Part shown: piece by piece, positions 8,778 through 17,444 of the stretch
How positions within the stretch are numbered: position 1 is the first letter of the stretch
How the letters are laid out: every line of letters begins with the position of its first letter
Source of the DNA: Moorena sp. SIO3I8
GTDB taxonomy: Bacteria; Cyanobacteriota; Cyanobacteriia; Cyanobacteriales; Coleofasciculaceae
Assembly (NCBI RefSeq): GCF_010692325.1
Contig: NZ_JAAHHW010000021.1
Span: 37,352-101,351 of the forward strand
Direction: 5' to 3'
DNA length: 64,000 nucleotides
Notes under the pieces: generated by a model
Databases searched by the model: none
What the model was told of the DNA's origin: nothing
Seen by the model: only the letters and a program-made list of their open reading frames with translations
Made by a program: the position numbers and the translations under genes

Positions 8778-9365
8778 ATGGCACTAATACCGTTTCGTAA
8801 GGCAGTCGAACTTACAGGACTCTGTAAAAACACTTTGAGGAAGTACGCAGACAATGGCACTATCAAATGGGAGCGAACCCCAAGGGGATATAGACTATTT
8901 GATACAGAAAGCTTACTCACCTTTAGGCCTACTAATACTGCTACGCCTACCACTCTTTGTTATAGTTAGGTCAGCAGCAGGAAACAAAAAGACGACCTTG
9001 AGGGATTTGTCGCCTATATGCACTCCCTCTAACCAGAAGCGGAAATCATCCCAGACATCGGATCAGGACTCAACTACAAAAGAAAAAGTCTTAAAACCAT
9101 ACTGGAACGACTTATGCGCGGAGATCAGCTCACGATTATTGTTGCCTGTCTCGACAGACTTACCCGGTTTGGGTTTGAACTGTTTGAGTACTTGGTCAGC
9201 CTTAACGGTGGAAAAATCCTGGTTCTCGACAACCCTAAAAGTTGCCCATAATCAGAAATCACAGCCGATATTCTATCCATCATTCAGGTCTTTTCTTGCC
9301 GAGTCCACGAACAATAAAATTACGGTTCAAAAATCAAAAAAGATCCGACTATTCCTAAAGACTGA
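8778..9365 (+). pseudogene. IS607 TnpA serine recombinase with four in-frame stops
   Basis: A MerR-like HTH (AVELTGLCKNTLRKYADNGTI) is followed by a small serine-recombinase domain, all in one frame: VSSRKQKDDLEGFVAYM, PDIGSGLNYKRKSLKTILER, DRLTRFGFELFEYLVSLNGG and a KKDPTIPKD end with TGA at 9363. Four nonsense codons interrupt it: TAG 8967-8969 (just before the VSS motif, where an Arg is expected), TAA 9030-9032, TAA 9249-9251 and TAA 9315-9317. No frameshift is needed to read it through. It is probably inactive; stop readthrough is an unlikely alternative. Confidence 0.85.
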
Positions 9366-10440
9366 GCAGCGTCAATTAATTAATCGCTGGTTTGGAGTAT
9401 CTCGTTATGTATTCAATAAAACCGTAGAGATTCTCAAAGATGGGAATATTAAAGCTAATTGGAAAGCCATTAAAACCGACATTATCAATAACCTCCCTGA
9501 ATGGTGTAAGTCAGTACCTTATCAGATAAAATCGATAGCGATTAAGGATGCTTGCACGGGTGTCAGGGAGGCTAAGAAAAAATACAATTTGACTGGAGTT
9601 GTTAATCGGGTTCGTTTTAGGTCTCGAAAAAATCCTGTTCAGTCTTGCTATATCCCAAAGTCGGCTGTTTCAGCAAAGGGGATCTACCCTACAAAATTAG
9701 GAGAGTTAACCTTTGCTGAAAGGCTACCAGATCACATATGTGACTGTCGATTAACTAGCACTAATGGGAACTATTACCTAGTAGTTCCCTATAAGACCAC
9801 TAGAAATAAAGCCGAGAATCAAGGTAGAATAGTTGCTCTCGATCCAGGTGTTAGAACCTTTGTAACATTTTTCAGTGAGAATTCTGTAGGCAAGATTGGC
9901 GATGGTGATTTTTCTAGAATTCAACGTTTATGTGCCCACTTGGATGCGCTAATCTCAAAAATCAGCAAATCAAGAGGTAAGCAAAAACGTCGAAGGAGAA
10001 AAGCAGCTAGAAGAATGACCATTAAGATCCAGAATTTAATCAATGAATTACATCACAAAACTGCCCGATTTTTAGTGGATAATTTTGATGTAATTTTGCT
10101 GCCTAGCTTTGAGACATCTCAAATGTCAAAACGACAAGAGAGAAAAATTCGTTCAAAAACAGTCCGCAACTTGCTTTCCTTTGCTCATTATCGGTTCAAG
10201 CAATTCTTAAAACATAAAGCTTTTGAGACAGGCAAGCTTGTGGTTGATGTCTGTGAAGCCTACACTAGTAAAACTGTTAGCTGGACAGGGGAACTCGTAA
10301 AAATTGGTGGAAGTAAAATCATCAAGTCTCAAATTGATGGTAAAAAAATGGATAGAGATATAAATGGCGCTCGTGGGATATTCCTGAGAGCTTTGGTAGA
10401 TACACCCTGGGTGAACGATCACCTTGCATTGGCGGGCTAA
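9322..10440 (+). CDS. tnpB: TnpB RNA-guided endonuclease (IS607 type)
   Basis: The RuvC-like catalytic triad is visible: Asp in IVALDPGVRTF, Glu in VILLPSFETSQM, Asp in KMDRDINGARG. The C-terminus (RALVDTPWVNDHLALAG) is typical of cyanobacterial TnpB. The zinc-finger cysteines are largely missing (TSKTVSWTGELVKIGGSK), as in some IS607 TnpBs. The start is unclear. Homology begins at VQKSKKIRLF, and the codon at 9322, where an ATG would be expected, is ACG. The frame stays open upstream across tnpA to an ATG at 8854, but that extension encodes no TnpB-like sequence. TnpB makes guided double-strand breaks that help retain the element. Expression is doubtful if the start is lost. Confidence 0.8.
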   Translation, partial: TVQKSKKIRLFLKTEQRQLINRWFGVSRYVFNKTVEILKDGNIKANWKAIKTDIINNLPEWCKSVPYQIKSIAIKDACTGVREAKKKYNLTGVVNRVRFRSRKNPVQSCYIPKSAVSAKGIYPTKLGELTFAERLPDHICDCRLTSTNGNYYLVVPYKTTRNKAENQGRIVALDPGVRTFVTFFSENSVGKIGDGDFSRIQRLCAHLDALISKISKSRGKQKRRRRKAARRMTIKIQNLINELHHKTARFLVDNFDVILLPSFETSQMSKRQERKIRSKTVRNLLSFAHYRFKQFLKHKAFETGKLVVDVCEAYTSKTVSWTGELVKIGGSKIIKSQIDGKKMDRDINGARGIFLRALVDTPWVNDHLALAG

Positions 10441-10617
10441 TGTCTATCTTGGTAGACTTTGGTAGCTAAAAAGTATCGGATGTCGAAGAATTATATATAT
10501 CAGATATATCTCAGTAACAGTGAAGTCTCCCAACTAACGTTAGTGCTCTAGTTGGGCAATTTTGACCTATTCTGTTACAAAAGAAGTAAATCTGTGAAAT
10601 AGAGTAAGTAGTAAGCC

Positions 10618-10929
10618 GTGATAAATGCTTTATGGCATCGAGTGTTGAAGTCAGCTTACCGTAAAGAGCCAATCTCAGGCTTCATCGTGATTATCGGAGC
10701 GGTGGATGCTGTCATTGGTGGTGTCGGCGGACGCTGGTCATTATTCAGTTTTGGACTGATGATGGTGGGAATAGCAGTGGTAGTCCGTTGGTGGCAAAGC
10801 CAAAGTCAGCAAACTGAACTGGCTGAGCAACCTGTGGAGCGGTATCTTCCCCCCAGTTCTTCCCGTCCACCATTACCGATGTTGAGTGCTGTCAAGGGTC
10901 AATCACATCGACGTCAACCACCTCGATAG
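10618..10929 (+). CDS. Small conserved-looking membrane protein, unknown function
   Basis: The 103-residue frame opens with a GTG. It has two adjacent hydrophobic segments, FIVIIGAVDAVIGGVGG and FSFGLMMVGIAVVVRWW (residues 22-60). A proline- and basic-rich cytoplasmic-type tail follows (PPSSSRPPLP, HRRQPPR). I do not recognise a domain. It lies in the same direction as the MerR gene 73 bp downstream, but a shared transcript is not demonstrated. Coding potential looks reasonable given the membrane topology and charge distribution. Confidence 0.6.
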   Translation: MINALWHRVLKSAYRKEPISGFIVIIGAVDAVIGGVGGRWSLFSFGLMMVGIAVVVRWWQSQSQQTELAEQPVERYLPPSSSRPPLPMLSAVKGQSHRRQPPR

Positions 10930-11002
10930 GTCAAGCTGTTTTAAGATCACACTGTTCATCCCTAAGGGAATAGGGGCAACAGAGGGGAGAGGATAGTCAA
11001 CA

Positions 11003-11485
11003 GTGGTCAGTTACCAATTACCAATTACCAATGACCTTTTGGCCAATTCAGAGGACTGGCTCAAAATTGGTCAGGTAGCTAGTCATAGCGGGTTGCCCGT
11101 GAAGACCATTCGCTATTACGAAGAGATTGGTCTGCTTACGCCAGTCACAACCCGCTCCCCTTCTGGCTATCGCCTGTTTACCAACCAGGTGCTGAATCGA
11201 CTGGCTTTTATTAAACGCGCCCAATCCCTAGGACTTAGCCTTAGTGAGATTCAAGACATCCTCAAAATCCATGACTTTGGTGAGTTACCTTGTGGAGCGG
11301 TTAAGCAGCATCTACTGCACAAAATTGACGCAATCACCGAACAAATAGAAGCATTGGAACTACTAAAGTCCGAGTTGTTGGGTATAATTTCGGGTTGGCA
11401 AGAACATCCCCCTGACGCGGTGAAAAGTAAGACGATTTGCCCTAACCTTGGCCAAAAGGCCACGCTACGCGAACAACCAGAATGA
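11003..11485 (+). CDS. MerR-family transcriptional regulator
   Basis: The 160-residue protein has a winged HTH, KIGQVASHSGLPVKTIRYYEEIGLLTPV, at residues 20-48, then SGYRLF and a helical dimerisation region (residues 85-130). Only GTG 11003 or internal TTG codons can start it. A cysteine (LPCGAVKQHLLHKI) occupies the position used for metal or redox sensing in some relatives, so the effector is open. The C-terminal residues GQKATLREQPE are encoded by a fragment of the dispersed GGCCACGCTACGCGAAC repeat, meaning a repeat has replaced or extended the native end. Its TGA overlaps the ATG of the next gene (ATGA), indicating translational coupling. Confidence 0.88.
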   Translation: MVSYQLPITNDLLANSEDWLKIGQVASHSGLPVKTIRYYEEIGLLTPVTTRSPSGYRLFTNQVLNRLAFIKRAQSLGLSLSEIQDILKIHDFGELPCGAVKQHLLHKIDAITEQIEALELLKSELLGIISGWQEHPPDAVKSKTICPNLGQKATLREQPE

Positions 11486-12549
11486 AAAAAACACCGTTGG
11501 CGATTTTGGGAACTGTGATCGGGATCATGACAGTGGTCACCAGTACCACCTACGCTAGGGAACCAAGACTCGGGCTAATGGTTGCAGCTATACCGGAAAT
11601 GGCTTCATCCCAGGCTCAATCTTGGAGAACTCCTCAATTGCTGCGTACCATTGAAGCCCATTCTACCGCTGTGGATGCTCTGTCATTTAGTCCCAGTGGG
11701 CGAGTGCTACTCAGTGGGGGTAGCAGGAGTGATGCTCATCTGAAATTATGGTGGCTGAAAACCGGTCGTGAAATAGATAGCCTGCGAGTACACCAAACCT
11801 CAGTGTCCGACCTGGCTTTTAGTGCTGATGGAACAATTCTGGCTAGTGTCGGGGAGGATGGTCGAATCAATTTGTGGCAATGGAATCAGGAAGAATACAC
11901 AGGAGACTATACCCGTACTTTTCTAGGGCATACTAGCAATTTACTTTCCCTAGCTATCACCTCAGATAGTAAGGTATTAGTGACTGGGGGATTGGATGGT
12001 ATTCGGGTGTGGGACATCAGAAACCAACGTCCCCTTTACACTCTGGCAGATTTTGATCATCCAACCTATTCCCTAGCGCTTCATCCCAAGGCCGAAACCC
12101 TGGTAAGTGGACTCAAGAATGGCACGATTAAAATTTGGAATCTGAACACAGGACAACCCCTTTACGTTATTCGAGCTCATCAAGGTATCACTAGTGCTCT
12201 AGCCTTTACCCCTAATGGTAGAACCCTAGTCAGCAGTGGTTATGACGGTAAGATTAGGGTCTGGGATACGCAGACTTGGCAGCTTAAGTATACCTTGACT
12301 AAACATACTGGAAAGATTCGTGCGATCGCAATTAATCCAGTTAATGGCACAATTCTCGCTAGTGCTAGTCGTGATGGGGTGCGGTTGTGGAATTTGAACA
12401 CTGGTAAGCAGATTGCTTGGTTGACTGGACATCAAGATTGGGTACAATCCCTTGCCTTTAGTCGGGATGGGCGTTTTCTGGCTACTGGGGGATTTGATCG
12501 GACGATTAAAATTTGGCAGGCGAATAGAACAGAGGTGGCTCGACAGTAA
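11482..12549 (+). CDS. Exported WD40-repeat protein
   Basis: At 355 residues it opens with a Sec-type signal peptide (MKKTPLAILGTVIGIMTVV, with a probable cleavage after TTYA). About seven WD40 blades follow in residues 50-350, enough for one propeller. Typical blade ends are LKLWWLKTG, INLWQW, IRVWDI, IKIWNL, IRVWDT, VRLWNL and IKIWQA. The first residues overlap the MerR stop, so the two genes are probably one transcript and the regulator may control it. The protein should be periplasmic or surface-bound; its ligand is unknown. Confidence 0.88.
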   Translation: MKKTPLAILGTVIGIMTVVTSTTYAREPRLGLMVAAIPEMASSQAQSWRTPQLLRTIEAHSTAVDALSFSPSGRVLLSGGSRSDAHLKLWWLKTGREIDSLRVHQTSVSDLAFSADGTILASVGEDGRINLWQWNQEEYTGDYTRTFLGHTSNLLSLAITSDSKVLVTGGLDGIRVWDIRNQRPLYTLADFDHPTYSLALHPKAETLVSGLKNGTIKIWNLNTGQPLYVIRAHQGITSALAFTPNGRTLVSSGYDGKIRVWDTQTWQLKYTLTKHTGKIRAIAINPVNGTILASASRDGVRLWNLNTGKQIAWLTGHQDWVQSLAFSRDGRFLATGGFDRTIKIWQANRTEVARQ

Positions 12550-12654
12550 AAAAATACCAATTAAAGTAGGGTTGGAACAGGTAAGCGATCAGCTACAGCA
12601 GTCGAAGCCTAGTTTAGGACAGTCACTTTTCCTCAAACCTAGATACAAAGCTAG

Positions 12655-12782
12655 TTTAACTTCTGACTTCTGACTTCAAACTTCTGACTTCTGCTATATC
12701 AGCGATCAGCTATCAGCTAAAGGCTAACCACTGACCGCTGACTACTGACCGCTGACTGCTGACCGCTGACGGCTAAATGCTT
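12655..12782. repeat. Degenerate heptamer repeats (CTTCTGA; CTGACCG/CTGACTG)
   Basis: Seven-base words repeat imperfectly: CTTCTGA at 12660-12690, TATCAGC near 12712, and CTGACCG/CTGACTG at 12730-12772. No gene is seen between 12550 and 12814. Confidence 0.75.
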
Positions 12783-12814
12783 ACAACCAAACTCCCTACA
12801 AGCTAAAGAATATT

Positions 12815-13237
12815 ATGACAGATAAATCGAATAATATTGCTATTATTCATTTCGATGGTGTCAGCAAAAGACGAACTAATCAATCCGCCTGTGGTGCTAT
12901 AATTCAGTACCAAGGTGAAGTTTATCCAGTCTCTCAATACTTAGGATTTACTACTCAGAACCAAACTGAATATATGGGGCTAATCCTTGGACTACAGAAG
13001 ACTCTAAAGCTGGGAGCAAAAGAAGCCAAAATCTATGGGGATTGCGAACTAGTAATTAACCAGCTCCATGGGGATTATATGGTTAAAAACAACAATTTGG
13101 TTAGCTTTCACACCCGAGCCAAAACCCTTCTTGATAAACTGGATTTCTACGAATTAATCTGGATTAACAAAACCCAAAACCTTGAAGCTGACCAGTTAGC
13201 TAATGACTGTATTGATTTGGAAAAGTCCCAGAAGTAA
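12815..13237 (+). CDS. RNase HI-like (RNase H fold) protein
   Basis: The 140-residue protein has all four acidic positions of the RNase H active site: Asp in IIHFDGVSK (near 14), Glu in QNQTEYMGLILGL (near 52), Asp in IYGDCELVINQL (near 74) and Asp in NLEADQLAND (near 129). The GDCELV strand and the ADQLAN helix are typical of the bacterial RnhA-like 'reverse-transcriptase-like' family. Such proteins cleave the RNA of RNA-DNA hybrids. It lacks the N-terminal hybrid-binding domain, and no retroelement is adjacent. Confidence 0.85.
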   Translation: MTDKSNNIAIIHFDGVSKRRTNQSACGAIIQYQGEVYPVSQYLGFTTQNQTEYMGLILGLQKTLKLGAKEAKIYGDCELVINQLHGDYMVKNNNLVSFHTRAKTLLDKLDFYELIWINKTQNLEADQLANDCIDLEKSQK

Positions 13238-13272
13238 AGAATGCGTGGGGTTTGCAGTAATTTCAATAGGAA

Positions 13273-13345
13273 AGGGAATAGGGAACAGGGAATAGGGAAT
13301 AGGGAGTAGGGAGTAGGGAGTAGGGAGTAGGGAGTAGGGAGTAGG
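13273..13345. repeat. GGGAATA/GGGAGTA heptamer tract
   Basis: About ten seven-base units run from GGGAATA and GGGAACA variants into GGGAGTA. They lie in the convergent gap between the RNase H-like gene and the small gene on the minus strand. Confidence 0.88.
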
Positions 13346-13407
13346 CAAGAGGAATCCCCCCTCTCCCCACACTCTTGGCTCTTGCCAATCCCAATGGAAA
13401 TGGAATA

Positions 13408-13671
13408 TCAGTTCTCTTTTGATGCCTGCTCCTCTTGCAACAGTTGCTCTTTGGAATCTCCCCAGTAGGCTGCGTAAGTCCAAACTTCGTGGTTATCGTT
13501 TTCTTTGCTTTCTACTGACCATCGATAAATAGCTGATTTCGGCTCAACCCCAATTTCTATAAGCTTGGCACCCATATAGTACTCCATTTGGTTTTTGGTC
13601 ATATACTTGACCCCAGTAGGCTCATTCTTTTTTACGGTTCGGGACATGAAAGCTTTAGTATGTTTTGCCAT
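13408..13671 (-). CDS. Small hypothetical protein
   Basis: The 87-residue protein is polar, starts MAKHTKAFMSRTVKKNEP and contains KYMTKNQMEYYMGAKLIEIG and YRWSVESKENDNHEVWTYAAYWG. I recognise no domain and no signal peptide. The regular mix of aromatic and charged residues and the absence of repeat-derived sequence argue that it is real. The 3' end lies close to a heptamer tract. A 15-bp inverted repeat lies about 20 bp upstream of its ATG. Confidence 0.6.
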   Translation of the reverse strand: MAKHTKAFMSRTVKKNEPTGVKYMTKNQMEYYMGAKLIEIGVEPKSAIYRWSVESKENDNHEVWTYAAYWGDSKEQLLQEEQASKEN

Positions 13672-13691
13672 TTTGTTTCTCTTTTGGGTGT

Positions 13692-13769
13692 GAATATTAA
13701 GAATTGCTGATGTCTTGCATCTATTCTTGACTAATCTCTAGCAAGAGTTAGACACAATTCTTAATATTC
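13692..13769. promoter_or_regulatory. Perfect 15-bp inverted repeat upstream of the small gene
   Basis: GAATATTAAGAATTG (13692-13706) is perfectly inverted at 13755-13769 with a 48-nt spacer. It lies immediately 5' of the minus-strand gene starting at 13671. It could be a regulatory site or the ends of a tiny insertion. The remainder up to 14189 holds a GCGATCGC/GCGTAGCGTGACC repeat block at 13897-13958 and no gene. Confidence 0.45.
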
Positions 13770-14189
13770 TAATGCTTGAAGCGATAACAGAGTTAGGTAA
13801 AGTACCCTACTTCCGGTATTTTCGGGCTGAGCAACGGCTGAACATCTAGTGATGGGATGGGCTTGATCGTTGCCAGACTTTGCTGCTGCTACACCATGCG
13901 ATCGCTTTTAGCGGAAGCGAAGCTTCATCGCGTAGCGTGACCAAAGGTCAATCGCAAATGAGATCCCATTAGTATGAAGAAAAGGATGAAGGTCAGCAGT
14001 TGCATCCAGACCAGTGTACCAAAGGCACTGCCAACGGCAATTGTGGCTGATCATCCACTGGCCAGATCCCTCAGTGTTTAGTAACTAATCAAGTGCAATT
14101 CTCATCTCTCATCAAGAGTGAGGTGCACAGGATTTTTTTCCACTCCCCCCTCCCCGTGCGGTGAAACCACTACTAATAAAACTCTTCCC

Positions 14190-14256
14190 CCTACTCCCTA
14201 CTCCCTACTCCCTACTCCCTACTCCCTACTCCCTACTCCCTACTCCCTACTCCCTA
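14190..14256. repeat. CCCTACT heptamer tract abutting DUF1800 gene
   Basis: About nine head-to-tail CCCTACT units end just seven bases before the DUF1800 ATG at 14263. The tract is open in the gene's frame (reading LLPTPYS repeatedly), so it could be miscalled as an N-terminal extension. It also occupies the place where promoter and ribosome-binding sequences would be expected. Confidence 0.88.
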
Positions 14257-14262
14257 AAACCA

Positions 14263-15774
14263 ATGTATCTGGGAAAATTGAACCTTAAGCCTGTCTACTG
14301 GCTCTTAGGGCTAATCTTGGCAGTCATCCTCCTCTGGGCACTACCCAAGCCTTGGCACGCTGCCAGTTTATCCACTGACCCGAAAGTATTGCATGTCCTC
14401 AATCGCGTTAGTTTTGGTCCTCGCCCTGGGGACATCGAACGGGTGAAATCCATGGGAGTTGATGCTTATATTCAGTCCCAACTTTCCCCAGAATCTATTC
14501 CTGAACCGCCACAACTGAGGAAACAACTCAAGAATTTGGATACCCTGGAACTGAATCCAGTGGAGCTATGGAAAGGCTATGCACCACCACAAGGTAAAAA
14601 GAAACGGCAGCTGACTCAGCAACAACGGAAGCAGGCTCAAAAGCGATCGCAAATACCTAGGCAGCAGGGATTAGAAGCCCGTTTAATCAAAGCGATCGCT
14701 AGCCCTCAACAGCTTCAGGAAGTAATGGTAGACTTCTGGTTCAACCACTTCAATGTTTTTGATAGCAAGGGATTGAATCGGATCTGGGTTAGTTCCTTTG
14801 AACAAGATGCCATTAGACCCCATGCCCTTGGTCGTTTTCGGGATTTGTTAGGTGCTACAGCTCACCATCCCGCCATGCTCGTCTATTTAGACAACCACCA
14901 AAACACTGCACCAGGAAGTCCAGGAGCTCGTGGTCGATACAAAGGGCTTAATGAAAACTATGCTCGGGAACTGATGGAACTCCACACCCTAGGAGTAGAT
15001 GGTGGCTACACCCAAGAGGATGTAATTACCCTAGCGCGGATCTTGACTGGCTGGACTACTGACCGTGAGGGTAAGTACGGTGACAGTAGAGGATTTTATT
15101 ACGAAAGTAAGCGCCATGATTACAGTGATAAGGTTTTGCTGGGTACACCGATTCCAGGTAGCGGCAGCCTAGAGGGAGAGCAAGCGCTAGACCTCCTAGC
15201 TCGTCATCCCTCCACCGCCCATTACATTAGCTACAAATTAGCCCAGTACTTTGTAGCTGATCAGCCACCAGCAAAGCTAGTAGACACTCTAGCCCAACGC
15301 TTTTTGAAGACCGATGGGGATATTCGTAAGGTTCTCAAAACCCTATTTCAAAGCCCTGAATTTTGGGACACTCAGTATTACAACAGTAAATTTAAATCCC
15401 CCTATCACTACATCATCTCAGCAGTGCGAGCTACAGGCAGTAAAAAGCCCAAATGGAAAACCCTCTCTGGTATTATCCGTCAGCTAGGAATGCCCATCTA
15501 CGGCTGTCCAACTCCCAATGGTTACAAAAATACTGAGAAGGCTTGGCTCAGTCCAGATGGGATGATTCGCCGGGTCAGCTTTGCCACCGCATTAGCCAAT
15601 GGTAATTTCGAGCAGCGTCAACCTAAAGAAAAGCGTAAACCTGTGGATGCTGTCCAACTCAGGAAAACCCTAGCTAATCACTTTTCTGACCAAACCAAAG
15701 AAGTCATCGACACTAGTCCAGCTAAGCTACGGGCCGCCTTGATTTTAGGGAGTCCAGAAATGATGTATCGGTAA
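14263..15774 (+). CDS. DUF1800 domain protein
   Basis: I start this 503-residue protein at MYLGKLNLKP, after the repeat tract. A signal anchor or signal peptide follows (VYWLLGLILAVILLWALP). The DUF1800 hallmarks are present: VLHVLNRVSFGPRPGDIERV, MVDFWFNHFNVF, LGRFRDLLGATAHHPAML, NENYARELMELHTLGVDGGYT and LTGWTTD. DUF1800 proteins are exported and nearly always encoded beside a DUF1501 protein, as here. Their biochemical role is unknown. The lysine- and glutamine-rich segment GKKKRQLTQQQRKQAQKR near residues 112-129 looks like an inserted linker. Confidence 0.9.
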   Translation: MYLGKLNLKPVYWLLGLILAVILLWALPKPWHAASLSTDPKVLHVLNRVSFGPRPGDIERVKSMGVDAYIQSQLSPESIPEPPQLRKQLKNLDTLELNPVELWKGYAPPQGKKKRQLTQQQRKQAQKRSQIPRQQGLEARLIKAIASPQQLQEVMVDFWFNHFNVFDSKGLNRIWVSSFEQDAIRPHALGRFRDLLGATAHHPAMLVYLDNHQNTAPGSPGARGRYKGLNENYARELMELHTLGVDGGYTQEDVITLARILTGWTTDREGKYGDSRGFYYESKRHDYSDKVLLGTPIPGSGSLEGEQALDLLARHPSTAHYISYKLAQYFVADQPPAKLVDTLAQRFLKTDGDIRKVLKTLFQSPEFWDTQYYNSKFKSPYHYIISAVRATGSKKPKWKTLSGIIRQLGMPIYGCPTPNGYKNTEKAWLSPDGMIRRVSFATALANGNFEQRQPKEKRKPVDAVQLRKTLANHFSDQTKEVIDTSPAKLRAALILGSPEMMYR

Positions 15775-16136
15775 TCTATTAGGGAGTCGGGAGTCGGGAG
15801 TCGGGAGTCGGGAGTCGGGAGTCGGGAGTCGGGAGTTGGGGGAATAAAATTGATTGCACCATACTTTTTGAAGTATGAAGTATGAATGATTAATTATAAT
15901 TTTTGATGTTTAAATAGCCATTTAAAAAATATGCTTTTAAATCAAATTTTAATAAATTTGCTATTTTTATAAAAGCAAATTATATAATATTAATTTATTA
16001 TAATACCAAAAACTCCTCGAAGCTCTTTCCTACGATTCCCGATTCCCGATTCCCGATTCCCGATTCCCGATTCCCGATTCCCGATTCCCGATTCCCGATT
16101 CCCGATTCCCTGTTCCCTATGCTATAAAAACCAACC
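15775..16136. other. Intergenic spacer with two heptamer tracts
   Basis: GGGAGTC is repeated about eight times at 15781-15835, and a CCCGATT tract of about ten units lies at 16038-16110. Between them is a very AT-rich stretch (15890-16010). No gene is visible. DUF1800 and DUF1501 are therefore separated by 362 bp and may have separate promoters. Confidence 0.8.
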
Positions 16137-17366
16137 ATGAAAAGACGCAAATTATTACAACAAGCTAGCCTTCTAACTGCTGGGGGACTTATCTCTATGG
16201 GAAGTTGGGTAGCTAGAGGATTAGCAAATACGGCAAATACTAATCACCGTAAGCGATTGATTGTTATTTTTCTGCGGGGTGGCATAGATGGATTGAATGT
16301 AGTTGTGCCATACCAAGATGCTGATTACTACCAAGCGCGACCGAGAATTGCCATTCCTCGCACCGGCGAAAAAGGGGGAGTCTTGGATTTAGATGGTTAC
16401 TTTGGCTTACATCCAGCTTTAGCTGATCTCATGCCTCTTTGGAAACAGAAAAGTTTAGCCTTTGTTCACGCCAGTGGTTCACCAGACTCCAATCGCTCCC
16501 ATTTCGATGCTCAGGATTACATGGAAAGTGGCACCCCAGGCATTAAGAGTACAGATGATGGCTGGATGAATCGACTATTAGGGACGATTCCCAAGGAAAT
16601 ACCAACTCAAGCCGTGAATATGGGCACCACAACCCCACGGATTCTATCGGGTCAGATGCCAGTGGCTAATTTACCGATGGGGAGAAATTATAATCACAAG
16701 CTGCCTGTAGACCGTCCCCAAATTGATGCTGCTTTTGATCAACTCTATCGTGGTAATAATGCTATTAATCGGGCTTATCAGGAAGGAAGTGAGGCACGGA
16801 AGATACTGCTGGCTGAGCTAAAGGAAGAAATGATGGCAGCTAACCGGGGAGCACCACCTTCCTCTAAATTTGTTGGTGATAGCCGCAAATTAGCCAAGCT
16901 GATGGTGGGGGATGCTAAGACCCAACTGGCATTTTTGGCCTTAGGTGGCTGGGATACCCATGTTAACCAGGGCGGTAGTCAAGGACAGCTGGCTCGAAAA
17001 CTTAAGCCTATTGGACAAGGGTTGGCTACTCTAGTCAAAGCCTTAGAACCGATTTATGCCGATACTGTGATTGTGGTCATGTCAGAATTTGGTCGTACCC
17101 TGGCAGAGAATGGTAACAAGGGTACTGACCATGGACACGGGAATGTGATGTGGATCTTGGGTGGAGGCGTTCGCGGTGGTAAGGTCTATGGAGAGTGGCC
17201 CGGTTTGGCGGAATCCCAGTTGTATGAAAAACGGGACTTAGCCGTAACTACGGATTTTCGTGAGGTGCTGATGCCTGTGCTCAGGGAACATATGGAGATT
17301 GGAGACTCGAATTTAGCCCAAATCTTTCCTGGTTTTAGGTCTAATCAGAGTTTGGGGCTTTTGTAG
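16137..17366 (+). CDS. DUF1501 protein (Tat-exported sulfatase-like)
   Basis: At 409 residues the protein begins MKRRKLLQQASLLTAGGLIS, a twin-arginine signal, so folded export via Tat is expected (a tatA gene lies at 45.4 kb). The DUF1501 features are VIFLRGGIDGLNVVVP, HASGSPDSNRSHFDAQDYME, LGGWDTHVNQGGSQGQLA, VVMSEFGRTLAENGNKGTDHG and WILGGGVRGGKVYGEWPGL. The family shares the alkaline phosphatase/sulfatase-like fold and pairs with DUF1800. No substrate is established. Confidence 0.93.
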   Translation: MKRRKLLQQASLLTAGGLISMGSWVARGLANTANTNHRKRLIVIFLRGGIDGLNVVVPYQDADYYQARPRIAIPRTGEKGGVLDLDGYFGLHPALADLMPLWKQKSLAFVHASGSPDSNRSHFDAQDYMESGTPGIKSTDDGWMNRLLGTIPKEIPTQAVNMGTTTPRILSGQMPVANLPMGRNYNHKLPVDRPQIDAAFDQLYRGNNAINRAYQEGSEARKILLAELKEEMMAANRGAPPSSKFVGDSRKLAKLMVGDAKTQLAFLALGGWDTHVNQGGSQGQLARKLKPIGQGLATLVKALEPIYADTVIVVMSEFGRTLAENGNKGTDHGHGNVMWILGGGVRGGKVYGEWPGLAESQLYEKRDLAVTTDFREVLMPVLREHMEIGDSNLAQIFPGFRSNQSLGLL

Positions 17367-17444
17367 GGAAACAGAAGTGTCCGAGGAGGGGAGTGCGATC
17401 ACGTTTGGCCTTTTGGCCAAACGCGATCGCATTTTCTCGACCAT

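Larger units (their letters stand above)
8740..10479 (+). mobile_element. IS607-type element (decayed tnpA, tnpB)
   Basis: A serine-recombinase tnpA (pseudogene) overlaps a tnpB, the gene order of IS607 elements. The right boundary is placed at GTATCGG (10473-10479). Similarity to a second right end on the minus strand near 17.82 kb (GGTAGCTAAAAAGTATCGG) stops there. The left boundary is only approximate. The segment after the tnpB stop that is shared between the copies would be the RNA scaffold region of a TnpB guide RNA. Confidence 0.75.

Noticed and set aside
8854..9321. N-terminal extension of TnpB reading through tnpA
   Set aside because: The residues show no TnpB homology, whereas another frame in the same DNA encodes a recognisable recombinase. 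Kept only as an observation about overlap.
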